A stretch of 64,000 bases of DNA from Candidatus Tumulicola sp. (lineage in GTDB: Bacteria; Vulcanimicrobiota; Vulcanimicrobiia; Eremiobacterales; Eremiobacteraceae), in contig DATNNM010000003.1 of assembly GCA_035601835.1 (NCBI GenBank), positions 62,001 through 126,000 of the forward strand, read 5' to 3'. The translations under genes were made by a program, and so were the position numbers. The notes beneath the pieces are model-generated. The model did no database searches. It was not told the DNA's origin and was given only the letters and a program-made list of their open reading frames with translations. Below, one piece after another: positions 53,700 to 62,350 of this stretch. Numbering within the stretch: position 1 is the stretch's first letter; every line of letters starts with the position of its first letter.

Positions 53700-54812
53700 C
53701 TATTGCCGCAACGGCATCAGGATGTAGACCTGCTTGTCCGCGAGAGCGCCCGAGCCGGGTTGCAGGGCGGCCGGATTCAGCGCCCCCAGAAAGCTCATCG
53801 CAACTGTGTCGGTCTCGACGTGATTGAGGATCTCCACCAGATACTTCGCGTTGAAGGCGATGGTCAGAGGATCGCCCGTGCGCTCGACGTCGATCTCTTC
53901 GTACGCCGTGCCCGCTGTGTCCGAACTGGCCGTAATGACCAAGCTCGATCCGTCCATCGCCAGCTTGACCATGCTGGCCCGGTCGCCGGCGACCACCTCG
54001 GCACGGCGCAGACTGGCGAGCAGCTTTTCCGTGCTGGCGACCACCTTCTTGTCGAACTCTTTGGGGATGACTTGTTGATAGTTCGGGTACTGTCCGTCGA
54101 CGAGCCGCGCGATCACCTTGATGTCGCCGGTGTTGAAGACGAGCTGATTGGCTTGACCGCCTAGCACCGTGGCTTCGATCACGCCGCCACCCGCCGCGCG
54201 CACGACTTCGCCCAAAGCCCGGGCGGGTACGATGAGCCTAATCGCGCCTTTGGTGGGCTCGGCGAGCGTCAGCTCGCGGCGCGCCAAACGGTAGCCATCC
54301 GTCGCCACGAGCGTGAGTTTTGAGCCGTCGATCTCCAGCAGCGTCCCCATGAGCACCGCGCCGCGCGCCTCTTCGCTGCTCGCGGCGAAGGTGACGGCGC
54401 TGCACGCTTCGCGAAACGCTTTCGCGTCGACCCGGAACTGGTCCGCCGATTTGCCGTCGGGCAAGGGCGGATACTCTTCTGCCGGAAGGGCGAAGAACTC
54501 GTAGTTCGAGCGCTCGCATTTGAGCGTCGCACGGCTTGCGGTGCCGTGCATCTCCAGTTGCGCGGCCGGGAGGTTCGCGAGGTAGCCGGAGAACAACCGA
54601 GCCGGCACGGTGCACGCACCCTCTTCGGCGACGTCCGCGGAGAACGCGTTTTCCAGGGTCAGTTCGAGATCAGTCGCGCGCACGCTCACGCGGCCCTTCT
54701 TCGCCGACAGCAACACGTTGCTCAAAATCGGCATCGTCGTATGCGCATTGACTACTTTACTCGCAGCAGCGACCGCACTCGCGATGTCCTTTGCGTTGCA
54801 CGTGAACTTCAT
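53700..54812 (-). CDS. dnaN: DNA polymerase III beta sliding clamp
   Basis: A 370-residue clamp monomer. ATG 54812 (MKFTCNAKDIASAVAAASKVV) is chosen over an upstream in-frame ATG because AGGGGC precedes it and clamp proteins begin this way. Three repeated clamp domains follow (about 1-120, 128-245, 247-370), ending YILMPLRQ, the usual M-P-x-R terminus. It forms a dimeric ring that tethers polymerases. The 266 bases between it and dnaA show no further gene. Confidence 0.97.
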   Translation of the reverse strand: MKFTCNAKDIASAVAAASKVVNAHTTMPILSNVLLSAKKGRVSVRATDLELTLENAFSADVAEEGACTVPARLFSGYLANLPAAQLEMHGTASRATLKCERSNYEFFALPAEEYPPLPDGKSADQFRVDAKAFREACSAVTFAASSEEARGAVLMGTLLEIDGSKLTLVATDGYRLARRELTLAEPTKGAIRLIVPARALGEVVRAAGGGVIEATVLGGQANQLVFNTGDIKVIARLVDGQYPNYQQVIPKEFDKKVVASTEKLLASLRRAEVVAGDRASMVKLAMDGSSLVITASSDTAGTAYEEIDVERTGDPLTIAFNAKYLVEILNHVETDTVAMSFLGALNPAALQPGSGALADKQVYILMPLRQ

Positions 54813-55078
54813 ATTGCCCCTTTTATTCGCAACCTCGTCCGTTTCATTCACGGGAGATAGATTCTTATAGATAGCCGTCTTCATCGTATTAGAGCCGTGG
54901 ATTGCGGGGATGTCGCGTGGCGGCCTTTAGCGGTGGGCTCCGGAGCGATGGTCTGCATGTGGACGCGCGGGGCGGGTCATTCGCAGCGTACACATGCGGG
55001 CGCCCTCATCCCGAAGAGCGCGACGCTCATGCACCCGCGTCCTCAGGCCATCCACTTCACGTCCCCGGAGCGCTTCGT

Positions 55079-56455
55079 CTAGCCGTCCTGGCTGATCGTC
55101 GACAGCACGGACTTCACTTTGCTGCGGAACTCGGGATCGCGCTCCATCTGATCTTTGACCTTATCGCGCGCGTACATCACCGTGGTGTGGTCCTTCTTGC
55201 CGAACTCCCGCGCGATCTGGGGCAGCGACGCATTGGTGAGCGTGCAGGCCAAGTACATGGCGATCTGGCGCGGCACGGTGAGGCGATGGTCGCGGCGCTG
55301 GCCCTCCAGCTCGCGCAGCTGGATGCCGTGGAAGCGCGAGACTTTCTCCTTGATGAGCGAGATGGTCACCTGGCGCAGCGGCAGCTCGTTGATCTCGTTG
55401 CGCAGCACTTCGGTGGCGAGCTCGACCGTGATCTCCTTGTCGTACAGGGAAGCGTACGCGGTGAGCTTGATCAGCGCGCCCTCGAGCTGGCGGATGTTCG
55501 AAGGGATGCTCTTGGCGATGTATGAGGTGACGTCGTGCGGCACGTCGATGCCATCGCTCTCGGCCTTCTTGCGCAGGATCGCCTCGCGCGTCTCGAGGTC
55601 GGGTTGCTGGATGTCGGTCAGCAAGCCCCACTCGAAGCGCGAGCGCAACCGGTTCTCCAAGGTCTGGATGTCTTTGGGCGGCCGATCGCTTGAGATGACC
55701 AGCTGTTTGGAGGCCTCATGCAGCGTGTTGAAGGTGTGGAAGAACTCCTCTTGCGTCTGCTCCTTGCCTTCGAGGAACTGGATGTCGTCGATGAGCAGCA
55801 CATCGACCGTCCGATAGCGGTTGCGGAACTCGACGGTCTGGTTGTTCTTGATCGCCGTGATGAACTCGTTGGTGAAGGTCTCCGACGAGACGTACACGAC
55901 GCGAGCCCGCGGATCGCTCATGAGCACGCGATGTCCGATCGCGTGCATGAGATGGGTCTTACCCAGGCCGACCGCTCCATAGATGAAGAGCGGATTGTAC
56001 GCCCGCGCGGGCGAGTCGGCCACCGCCTGCGCCGCGGCGTGCGCGAACCGGTTCGTGGCACCGACGACGAATTGTTCGAACGTGTACCGATCGGTGAGCC
56101 CGGTGTGTCGGAAGTCGGCGGCAAGAGCCTGTCCGGCGGAGCCGGCCGGGGTTCCGGAGTCCTGCACGATTCCGGCGGACCCATCGGCTGACTCATCCAC
56201 CACGAAGCGGACTTTGAAATCGGAACCTAAGAGCTCGGAGAGTGTCCCGAGAATGGTGGCTTTGAGGCGATTTTCGGCCCAGTCTTTGGCAAAGGCGTTT
56301 TGGACGGTGAGCGTGACCTCGTCCGGGGTCATCCGCACCAACCGCATCGGCTTGATCCACATCTCGAAGATGGGCTTGGTGAACTTAGTCTCGAGGTTGC
56401 CGAGGCATGTCTGCCACAAGTATTCTTCGTTGGTGGTGGGGAGAACAGTTGCCAT
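55079..56455 (-). CDS. dnaA: Chromosomal replication initiator DnaA
   Basis: A 458-residue AAA+ initiator. Domain I is about 1-80 (LWQTCLGNLETKFTKPIFEMWIKPM), the linker is short, and the AAA+ domain is about 115-335 (YGAVGLGKTHLMHAIGH Walker A; VDVLLIDDIQFLEGKEQTQEEFFHTFN Walker B). Domain IV contains the signature DHTTVMYARDKV for DnaA-box recognition. ATG 56455 has only a purine-rich AAGGGA touching it. It is the last gene before the origin region on this side and begins the dnaA-dnaN-recF-dciA-gyrB run. Confidence 0.98.
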   Translation of the reverse strand: MATVLPTTNEEYLWQTCLGNLETKFTKPIFEMWIKPMRLVRMTPDEVTLTVQNAFAKDWAENRLKATILGTLSELLGSDFKVRFVVDESADGSAGIVQDSGTPAGSAGQALAADFRHTGLTDRYTFEQFVVGATNRFAHAAAQAVADSPARAYNPLFIYGAVGLGKTHLMHAIGHRVLMSDPRARVVYVSSETFTNEFITAIKNNQTVEFRNRYRTVDVLLIDDIQFLEGKEQTQEEFFHTFNTLHEASKQLVISSDRPPKDIQTLENRLRSRFEWGLLTDIQQPDLETREAILRKKAESDGIDVPHDVTSYIAKSIPSNIRQLEGALIKLTAYASLYDKEITVELATEVLRNEINELPLRQVTISLIKEKVSRFHGIQLRELEGQRRDHRLTVPRQIAMYLACTLTNASLPQIAREFGKKDHTTVMYARDKVKDQMERDPEFRSKVKSVLSTISQDG

Positions 56456-56582
56456 TCCCTTATCACATCTTTCTTTATAGTCTCGTAAAGGAAATCGCTG
56501 TCCGAGTCGTAGTCGGAAGGCGCGCAGTCGCGCGGGTTTAGTGAGCGGAAACCCTTACTCCTTCAGGGTTTGCGCGTTTTCT

Positions 56583-56824
56583 TTATGCACATATCCACAC
56601 TTCGCTTGTCGCGCGTGTGGATAGTTCTCGCGCGCGCGTCCGCTTTTGCTTACGCGATGCGGGTTCGCGGATTTTCTCCGGCGCGATCAGTTTCCAGCAG
56701 TGCGCGATCTACGCTTTCAATTCTTGTCCGGGTCGCGGTGCCAAAAAACGCACAATCCTAATCGGCGCCGGGCATTGCCGATTCGCTCCCCGCTATCCAC
56801 AGTCTTATCCACAGGTGTGAATAA
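56583..56824. other. Putative replication origin (oriC) with DnaA boxes
   Basis: Two clusters of DnaA boxes lie in the 640-base gap between dnaA and rpmH. First cluster: TTATGCACA (56583-56591), ATATCCACA (56591-56599, one mismatch) and reverse TGTGGATAG (56616-56624, one mismatch). Second cluster: CTATCCACA (56793-56801, one mismatch), TTATCCACA (56805-56813, consensus) and reverse TGTGAATAA (56816-56824). Three match TTATNCACA exactly. The switch of gene direction across this gap supports origin function. The rest of 56456-57095 has no other gene. Confidence 0.8.
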
Positions 56825-56990
56825 GGCCATTTTCACCCGCTTCGGCTGGGATCTTCACCTTGTGGCATAAGGGTTTGCGAGCTTTTATCAGATTCGGCCG
56901 TTCAGCATCCATGCACGGCCTGTCCACGCCTAGGGCTCGAAAGCGAAGCGGCCGGCCGGCGCCGCCCGCCGACAGCGGGACGCGCGTTCC

Positions 56991-57020
56991 TTGACGCGCT
57001 TTGCGGGCCGCGGCTATAAT
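56991..57020 (+). promoter_or_regulatory. Sigma-70-type promoter of rpmH operon
   Basis: TTGACG (56991-56996), an 18-base spacer, and a perfect TATAAT (57015-57020). It is about 75 bases upstream of rpmH. It is the best promoter match in the window and fits a strongly expressed ribosomal-protein gene. Confidence 0.82.
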
Positions 57021-57045
57021 GAACATTCGCATTCATTCTCGAAGG

Positions 57046-57066
57046 GTGCCGCCACAGTGGCGGCAC
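57046..57066 (+). promoter_or_regulatory. Hairpin in the rpmH 5' leader
   Basis: Perfect nine-base arms GTGCCGCCA and TGGCGGCAC with the loop CAG, between the predicted transcription start (about 57027) and the rpmH start codon. It is not followed by a T-run, so it is unlikely to be a simple terminator; an mRNA-stability or control element is possible. Confidence 0.55.
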
Positions 57067-57095
57067 TTACCGCGTGAGGAGCTAGAGAAAAACCC

Positions 57096-57233
57096 GTGAA
57101 ACGGACGTACCAACCGCATAACCGACGGCGCAAACGGACGCACGGTTTTCGAGCCCGCATGGCTACGAAGAACGGCCGGCGCGTGCTCGCCGCCCGCCGG
57201 CGCAAGGGGCGGCAGCGGTTGACGCCGGACTAG
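57096..57233 (+). CDS. rpmH: Ribosomal protein bL34
   Basis: A 45-residue basic ribosomal protein beginning [20 protein letters not shown] and ending [11 protein letters not shown], the universal bL34 pattern and length. The start is GTG 57096, the stop TAG 57231-57233. A GAGGAG lies 15 bases upstream, rather far for a ribosome site. It is the first gene to the right of oriC, followed by rnpA, as in nearly all bacteria. Confidence 0.97.
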   Translation: MKRTYQPHNRRRKRTHGFRARMATKNGRRVLAARRRKGRQRLTPD

Positions 57234-57257
57234 CGCAGGAAAGAACTTCGCAGCGCC

Positions 57258-57614
57258 GTGCGCACCTTTGCGAGTCTGCGCGGCCGGCGGGAATTCACGC
57301 TCGTCATTCGCCGCGGTCGCTCGAGCCGCTCGGGCACCTTGACGGTCTTCGGCTACGCACCGCGTCAAGACCGAACCGGCGGCACGAAGCTCGGCGTGAT
57401 CATCCCAAAGACCGTCGGCAAGGCCGTCGTCCGCAACCGCCTGCGAAGGCGATGCAGGGCGATCGTCGACGGAGCCGCGCTCGGCCAGCCGTTTGAGTGG
57501 TACGTCATACAATGCAGACCGGGCGCAGCCCGGCTCACTTATGAAGAATTGAAGACGCAATTGATAAGCGTGCTGCGCGCCGCGCGCGCGCGCAACCCTC
57601 GGCGCTCGACGTGA
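57258..57614 (+). CDS. rnpA: Ribonuclease P protein component
   Basis: A 118-residue RNA-binding protein that, with RNase P RNA, matures tRNA 5' ends. The fold starts [14 protein letters not shown], and the family RNR motif appears as [18 protein letters not shown]. The GTG start at 57258 is 24 bases after rpmH, and the last four bases overlap yidD (GTGA). Sequence beyond about residue 105 is a short Arg-rich tail. Confidence 0.93.
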   Translation: MRTFASLRGRREFTLVIRRGRSSRSGTLTVFGYAPRQDRTGGTKLGVIIPKTVGKAVVRNRLRRRCRAIVDGAALGQPFEWYVIQCRPGAARLTYEELKTQLISVLRAARARNPRRST

Positions 57615-57817
57615 ACCCGCTCGTCGTCGCCATCCGATTCTACCAGCGCTCGCTGTCGAAGATGTTGCCGCCGGCGTGCCGCTTCACGCCCTCCTGTTCG
57701 GAGTATGCTGCGCAGGCGATCGAACGGCACGGCACGGCAAGAGGCAGCATGCTGGCTGCGCGCCGGCTGATGCGCTGCGGCCCGTGGCATCCCGGCGGGA
57801 ACGATCCGGTGCCGTGA
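57611..57817 (+). CDS. yidD: Membrane protein insertion efficiency factor YidD
   Basis: A 68-residue small membrane-associated protein with the family signature [33 protein letters not shown] and the ending [18 protein letters not shown]. It helps YidC-dependent insertion. GTG 57611 overlaps the rnpA stop by four bases; yidC begins four bases after its stop. Confidence 0.96.
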   Translation: MNPLVVAIRFYQRSLSKMLPPACRFTPSCSEYAAQAIERHGTARGSMLAARRLMRCGPWHPGGNDPVP

Positions 57818-57821
57818 TCGC

Positions 57822-58763
57822 ATGACGCTCTTCTCCGCACTGCTTGCGCTGTTCGCCTTCGTCAACCCGATCGACGTCATCGGCGATCAGATCGCGCACG
57901 GACTCGACCTCATCAACGGCGTCACCCACAACTACGGCTGGGCGCTGATCGTCTTGGCTTTTGCGGTGCGCCTCTTGCTGTTCCCGCTGTACGCGCAGCA
58001 ATTCAAATCGATGAAAGAGATGCAGGCACTCGGTCCCTACATCAAGCGTCTGCAGACCCGCTACAAAGACAACAAACAAAAGCAGCAAGAAGAGATGCTG
58101 AAGCTCTACCGCGAGCACGGCGTCAACCCGTTGGGGGGCTGCTTGCCGGTGCTGGCCCAGCTGCCGATCCTCTACGCGGTGTACCACGCCATCGCGCTGC
58201 ACAACGAGCAGTTCAAGCATGCGGGCTGGATGTGGATCGGCTCGCATTGGGCGACGCAGTTCCATGGCTGGCTCGCGAGCAGCCTTTTCGGGCCCGATAA
58301 ACTCCTCACGCTGTTGTACGCGGCTTCGCTCTACTTCTCGATGCGGATCACGCCGATGGCGACCATGGACGCGCAGCAGCAGCAGATGATGAAGATCCAG
58401 AGCCTGCTGATGCCGGTCATGTTCTTCTTCATCGGGCAGAATTGGGCATCGGGCTTCATCCTGTATTGGATGAGCTACAACGTGCTGCAGATGCTGCATC
58501 AGTGGATCGTCATGCGGGCGCCATCGCGCATACCCTCGCCGCCGGAAGAGACGCCGGCGACGCTGGCCGGTTATCCGATGGACTGCCCATCCTGCAACAC
58601 GCGCTTGGTCGTGGTCAAGGGCAGCAAGTGCGAGAACTGCGGCGCGAAAGTGCGCAAGATCGTGCCGGCGAGCAACGGCGCTGCGAGCCCCGCCGCCGGC
58701 GTGGGTCAGCCCGCGCTGGGCAACGGCGGCAGAGCTTCGCAAACTCCGAGGAAGACATCATGA
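57822..58763 (+). CDS. yidC: YidC/Oxa1 membrane insertase with C-terminal zinc ribbon
   Basis: A 313-residue insertase of the short type, lacking the large periplasmic P1 domain of proteobacterial YidC. The core (about 25-225) includes NYGWALIVLAFAVRLLLFPLYAQQFKSM with the hydrophilic-groove Arg, NPLGGCLPVLAQLPILYAVYHAI and MPVMFFFIGQNWASGFILYWM. The tail (about 248-275) carries CPSC...CENC, a zinc-ribbon pattern unusual for YidC, then a Gly/Ala/Pro-rich end. The ribbon may bind ribosomes or RNA; that is inference. Its stop overlaps the jag start (ATGA). Confidence 0.93.
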   Translation: MTLFSALLALFAFVNPIDVIGDQIAHGLDLINGVTHNYGWALIVLAFAVRLLLFPLYAQQFKSMKEMQALGPYIKRLQTRYKDNKQKQQEEMLKLYREHGVNPLGGCLPVLAQLPILYAVYHAIALHNEQFKHAGWMWIGSHWATQFHGWLASSLFGPDKLLTLLYAASLYFSMRITPMATMDAQQQQMMKIQSLLMPVMFFFIGQNWASGFILYWMSYNVLQMLHQWIVMRAPSRIPSPPEETPATLAGYPMDCPSCNTRLVVVKGSKCENCGAKVRKIVPASNGAASPAAGVGQPALGNGGRASQTPRKTS

Positions 58764-59560
58764 GCGATTATGGTTCAAACTACGGCCGGCCGGATCGGCC
58801 GCGCGGCGGGGGCGGCGGGGGCGGTTCACGCTATGGCGGCGGCAGAGCGCGCGGCCCGGATGCCGGGCGCGGCGGGCGCGGACGCAATGAAGGACGAGAC
58901 GCGCGCTACGGCTCACGTAACGGCGGACCGCGCGGCGGGCGCGGACGCGCGGATCACGCACACCCGCAGTGCCCGACCGAGCTGCGCGAACCTTTCATGG
59001 AAGCGCGCGATTTTCTCGCAGGTTTGATCCGCGCGTTCGGCTTGCCGGCGCGGCTTTCGTATGGCGGCGTCGAGCCGGCCCGCGACGGTCGGCAGATCAC
59101 GATCGACATCCGCGGCTTGACCGCGCATGCTGAGCGGCCGAGACCGTACGGCGCCCAAGGCCGCGACTTCGAGCCGGATGAGGACGACCTGAGCATGCTC
59201 ATCGGCAAGCATGGCGCGGCGCTTGACGCGCTGACCGCGATCACCAACGCGGTGATGCACCGCGGCGAGTCCGAGGGCTTGTTCTTCGCGGTCGACGTCG
59301 AGGGCTATCGCTCGCGGCGCCTGGCAACGCTGCGCTCGATCGCGTTGCGCAGCGGCGATCGGGCGCTACGCGAGGGCGTGGCGATCGAGTTGGCGCCGAT
59401 GCCGCCGTCCGAGCGGCGTATCGTCCATCTGACGCTCGCCGCGAATCCAGAGCTGGCGACCGAAAGCACGGGCACGGGCATCAACCGCCGGGTCGTCATC
59501 GTGCCGCGCGGCTTTCCACCGCCGCGTCCTGGCATGGACGAGCCCGAAGAAGAATACTGA
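58760..59560 (+). CDS. jag: Jag/KhpB-like KH-R3H RNA-binding protein
   Basis: A 266-residue protein from ATG 58760. The N-terminal ~70 residues are Gly/Arg-rich low complexity (RPRGGGGGGGSRYGGGRARG), replacing the usual Jag_N domain. A Jag-type KH domain follows (about 75-185) with the GKHG loop in LSMLIGKHGAALDALTAIT, then the R3H domain (about 190-245; LAPMPPSERRIVHLTLA). It binds RNA and in other bacteria works with KhpA in cell-division and envelope control. It overlaps yidC by four bases, the standard yidC-jag arrangement. Confidence 0.92.
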   Translation: MSDYGSNYGRPDRPRGGGGGGGSRYGGGRARGPDAGRGGRGRNEGRDARYGSRNGGPRGGRGRADHAHPQCPTELREPFMEARDFLAGLIRAFGLPARLSYGGVEPARDGRQITIDIRGLTAHAERPRPYGAQGRDFEPDEDDLSMLIGKHGAALDALTAITNAVMHRGESEGLFFAVDVEGYRSRRLATLRSIALRSGDRALREGVAIELAPMPPSERRIVHLTLAANPELATESTGTGINRRVVIVPRGFPPPRPGMDEPEEEY

Positions 59561-59576
59561 TCCTGAAAAACCTAAT

Positions 59577-59600
59577 GTAGGCCCTAGGCTTTAGCCCCGG
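59577..59600 (+). repeat. 24-nt palindromic element forming the epimerase stop
   Basis: GTAG head, imperfect arms CCCTAGGC and GCCCCGG around TTTA. Read on the minus strand its centre gives GGCTAAAG, and that TAA (59593-59591) ends the epimerase gene. The preceding codons Arg-Gly also come from the element. Confidence 0.85.
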
Positions 59601-60583
59601 TTTTTTCCCCACTCCGCGAGCAGCTCCGTTTCGCGCTCGCGCGTGAGGCCTGCGTTCAGCTTTCGATCCAGTCCGCGCTCTTTCGTCCATGCAAGCGTCG
59701 CGCGCACCGTTTCGCCGACGTCTCGCCGCCTCAAACCTGCGGCGACCGCGCGCGCTGAGCTCGCGCGCAACAGCGAGTCTTCTTCTCCCGGGATCCATAA
59801 CGGCAGTTCGGTCCACGGCGCGACGTTGCGCTCGATCAGAAATGACTCTGCGACCCACACAGGACGCGCTTGCGCGGCGCTTGCGGCGAGGCACGCGCTG
59901 ACGACGTCACCCATCGTCGCACGCCCGTATTCACCGCTGACGTTGAAGGTACCGTCGAGCGCGTTTTCCGTCGCGTGGACGATCCATTCGGCGAGGTCGC
60001 GGACGTCGATGATGGAGATGGGTTTCTCGGGCACACCGGGCACAAGGACGTCGCCGCCCTGCGCGAAGCGATGCGGCCAGTAGGTGAAGCGATCGGTCGG
60101 GTCGAGCGGGCCGCAGATGAGACCCGGGCGCACGATCAGCGCGCCATCACCCATCAGCGCGCGCACCTCTTCTTCACACAGCGCTTTCAACGCGCCGTAG
60201 GTCTCGTTCGTCACCTCTTCTACCGCCGGGTCGGCCAGCATCGCCACCGGCTCGCGCTCGTCGAAGTTGCCGCCAAACGGCTCTGCGTACGCGCTGATGG
60301 AAGAGATGAAGGCATAGCGTTTGGTTCGGGCCCGGAGCGCGTCGAGAGAAAGCCGCACGACGCGCGGCACGAATCCGCACGTGTCGATGACGGCATCCCA
60401 ACGTTGCCCGGAGACCTTGTCGATATCGGTGGCGCGATCGCCGGCCACGCCCGTGACGCCGTCGATCGCCGCGCCGCTCGAGCGGCCCCGATTGAAAAGC
60501 GTCAACGCATGGCCGCGCCGGCGCGCTGCCTCGACGACGTGCGGCCCCAAGAACTTCGTTCCACCGATGATCAAGATTCGCAA
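59591..60583 (-). CDS. NAD-dependent epimerase/reductase (extended SDR family)
   Basis: A 330-residue Rossmann-fold protein: dinucleotide-binding GGTKFLGPHVVEAARRRGH (about 7-25), DTCGFVPRVVRLSLDAL, SSISAYAEPF and the catalytic Tyr-x3-Lys in TYGALKALCE (about 131-140). It resembles isoflavone-reductase-like/UDP-glucose epimerase-like SDRs found in actinobacteria and relatives; the substrate is unknown. The TTG start at 60583 has AGAGGT six bases upstream. It is the only solid minus-strand gene right of oriC, interrupting the usual jag-mnmE run. Its C-terminal residues and stop come from a palindromic element. Confidence 0.88.
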   Translation of the reverse strand: MRILIIGGTKFLGPHVVEAARRRGHALTLFNRGRSSGAAIDGVTGVAGDRATDIDKVSGQRWDAVIDTCGFVPRVVRLSLDALRARTKRYAFISSISAYAEPFGGNFDEREPVAMLADPAVEEVTNETYGALKALCEEEVRALMGDGALIVRPGLICGPLDPTDRFTYWPHRFAQGGDVLVPGVPEKPISIIDVRDLAEWIVHATENALDGTFNVSGEYGRATMGDVVSACLAASAAQARPVWVAESFLIERNVAPWTELPLWIPGEEDSLLRASSARAVAAGLRRRDVGETVRATLAWTKERGLDRKLNAGLTRERETELLAEWGKNRG

Positions 60584-60660
60584 AGCTTTACCTCTAATGT
60601 CCGGCCGAACGATTCATCACCCGCAAAGAGAATCCCGACGTTTTGATAAAAGTTTCCGGC

Positions 60661-62025
60661 ATGCAGCCGGACGACACGATCGCCGCCATCGCAACGCCGC
60701 CGGGCGTCGCTGCGGTCGCCATCGTGCGCATCTCAGGAACGCGCGCGCGCGACGTTGCGCACGCATGCTTCGTGCCCGCAAGGCCGGGGCCGCTCGTCCG
60801 GGCGCACATGCGCCGCGGCTGGCTGCGCGATCCGGAAAACGGCGCGAAACTGGACGATGCGCTCGCCGTCATGTTCGCGGCGCCGCATTCGTATACGGGC
60901 GAGGACGTGGTCGAACTGCACGTGCATGGGGGCGCGGGCGTCGTCGGCACGTGCCTGGCGCACGTGCTGCGCGCCGGCGCGCGGCTGGCCGCGCCGGGAG
61001 AATTCACGCGCCGTGCGTTCGTCAACGGCCGTCTCGATCTGGCTCAAGCCGAGGCGGTCGCCGATCTCATCGAAGCGCAGTCGAAAGCCGCAGCGGCAGC
61101 GGCGGTCGCACGTCTCGATGGCGCGCTGGGGCGCGGCTTAAGCGAACTGCGCGACGAATTACTCGCGCGACTCGTGGAAATCGAGGCGCACGTCGATTAC
61201 CCCGACGAAGTGCCCGAGCCGGCGCGCGCGCCGCTAACGCAAACCGTGAAGGCGCACATCGCGCGCATCGAGGCGCTGCTGAGCGCTTCGGGCGCGGCGC
61301 GGGCTTTGCGCGACGGCATCGAGTGCGCTATCGCAGGGCCGCCCAACGCCGGGAAGTCGTCGCTGCTCAACGCCTTGGTCGAAGCGGAGCGAGCCATCGT
61401 CTCTGACATTCCCGGCACGACGCGCGACATCGTGGAAGATCGGGTCGTCGTCGACGGGGTCGTGCTGCGCCTGCGCGATACCGCCGGCTTGCGGACCGCA
61501 GCCGACGCGATCGAGGTCGAGGGCGTGTCGCGCGCGCGGGGAGCGATCGAACGCGCGGAATTGGTGATACTCGTGATCGATGGTTCGCAGCCGTTGAGCG
61601 CCGACGCGCGCGCCGCGCTGGCGGCGACGGCGGGCCGGCCGCGCATCGTCTTGAGCAACAAAGCGGACCTCGGAGATCGCGCGCGCGCGGAGCTGACCGG
61701 ACTTGACGGAACGCTGATCGCGGGCAGCGTGCGCCGGCCCGACACGATCGCGCAGATGCGCGCGGAAATCGCGCGCTTGGGGTGGGGCGGCGGCGTCATC
61801 GACGCGCAGCGCGCGCTGGTCGCCAACGCGCGGCAGATCGACGCACTGACGCGCGCGCGGGTTTCACTCGTGCATGCGCGCGAGACGCTCGCGAGCGACA
61901 TGCCGATCGACATGCTCGCCGTGGATCTGCGCGCGGCGCTGGCAGCCTACGGAGAAGTGACGGGAGAAACGGTGACCGAGGAGGTGCTGGACGGCATCTT
62001 CTCGCGCTTTTGCGTCGGTAAGTAA
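60661..62025 (+). CDS. mnmE: tRNA uridine-5-carboxymethylaminomethyl GTPase MnmE
   Basis: A 454-residue GTPase that, with MnmG, modifies U34 of tRNAs. The N-terminal tetrahydrofolate-binding domain (about 1-115; DTIAAIATPPGVAAVAIVRISG) is followed by a helical domain and the G domain (about 215-375): GPPNAGKSSLLNAL (G1), GTTRD (G2), DTAGLR (G3) and SNKADL (G4). The C-terminal FCVGK contains the essential Cys. ATG 60661 is used; a TTG 18 bases upstream is possible. mnmG follows 325 bases downstream. Confidence 0.96.
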   Translation: MQPDDTIAAIATPPGVAAVAIVRISGTRARDVAHACFVPARPGPLVRAHMRRGWLRDPENGAKLDDALAVMFAAPHSYTGEDVVELHVHGGAGVVGTCLAHVLRAGARLAAPGEFTRRAFVNGRLDLAQAEAVADLIEAQSKAAAAAAVARLDGALGRGLSELRDELLARLVEIEAHVDYPDEVPEPARAPLTQTVKAHIARIEALLSASGAARALRDGIECAIAGPPNAGKSSLLNALVEAERAIVSDIPGTTRDIVEDRVVVDGVVLRLRDTAGLRTAADAIEVEGVSRARGAIERAELVILVIDGSQPLSADARAALAATAGRPRIVLSNKADLGDRARAELTGLDGTLIAGSVRRPDTIAQMRAEIARLGWGGGVIDAQRALVANARQIDALTRARVSLVHARETLASDMPIDMLAVDLRAALAAYGEVTGETVTEEVLDGIFSRFCVGK

Positions 62026-62177
62026 GGCGAAGCGGTCAGCAGCCAGCGAGCGAATCTGGCGTCGGCCAAGGTTTGGTAAAAACTCAACGGCGTGTGCCGC
62101 GCGAAGTTGCCCGCTTGTGCCGCGCACGAGAGCGCCACGATCATCGCGGCGAAGAGCAGGCGCATCGGTTTCGGCAT
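61947..62177 (-). CDS. Possible small secreted protein antisense to the mnmE end
   Basis: A 76-residue frame with a convincing signal-like N-terminus (MRLLFAAMIVALSCAAQAG after MPKP) and a short mature part (NFARHTPLSFYQTLADARF). About one third overlaps the 3' end of mnmE on the opposite strand, and the ribosome site (AAAGG) is 14 bases away. The signal-like start argues for it and the overlap argues against. Of the 325-base mnmE-mnmG gap, the rest holds only an AT-richer stretch (62262-62330) that may carry the mnmG promoter. Confidence 0.3.
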   Translation of the reverse strand: MPKPMRLLFAAMIVALSCAAQAGNFARHTPLSFYQTLADARFARWLLTASPYLPTQKREKMPSSTSSVTVSPVTSP

Positions 62178-62350
62178 CGCGTTTTTTGGCCTTTCTACTC
62201 ACGTCAACGCGCCGCGAGCTCGCGCGATTGCCGGCTCCGGTGAGAACGAAGTGAGAAAATGCTCGCACGATGCTTTATATAGTCCATGATTAAGCGCCTA
62301 ACGAGTTAACGCGCAAGAGTTTTTGAACGCCTGCGGCCAAGTGGGGCGGC

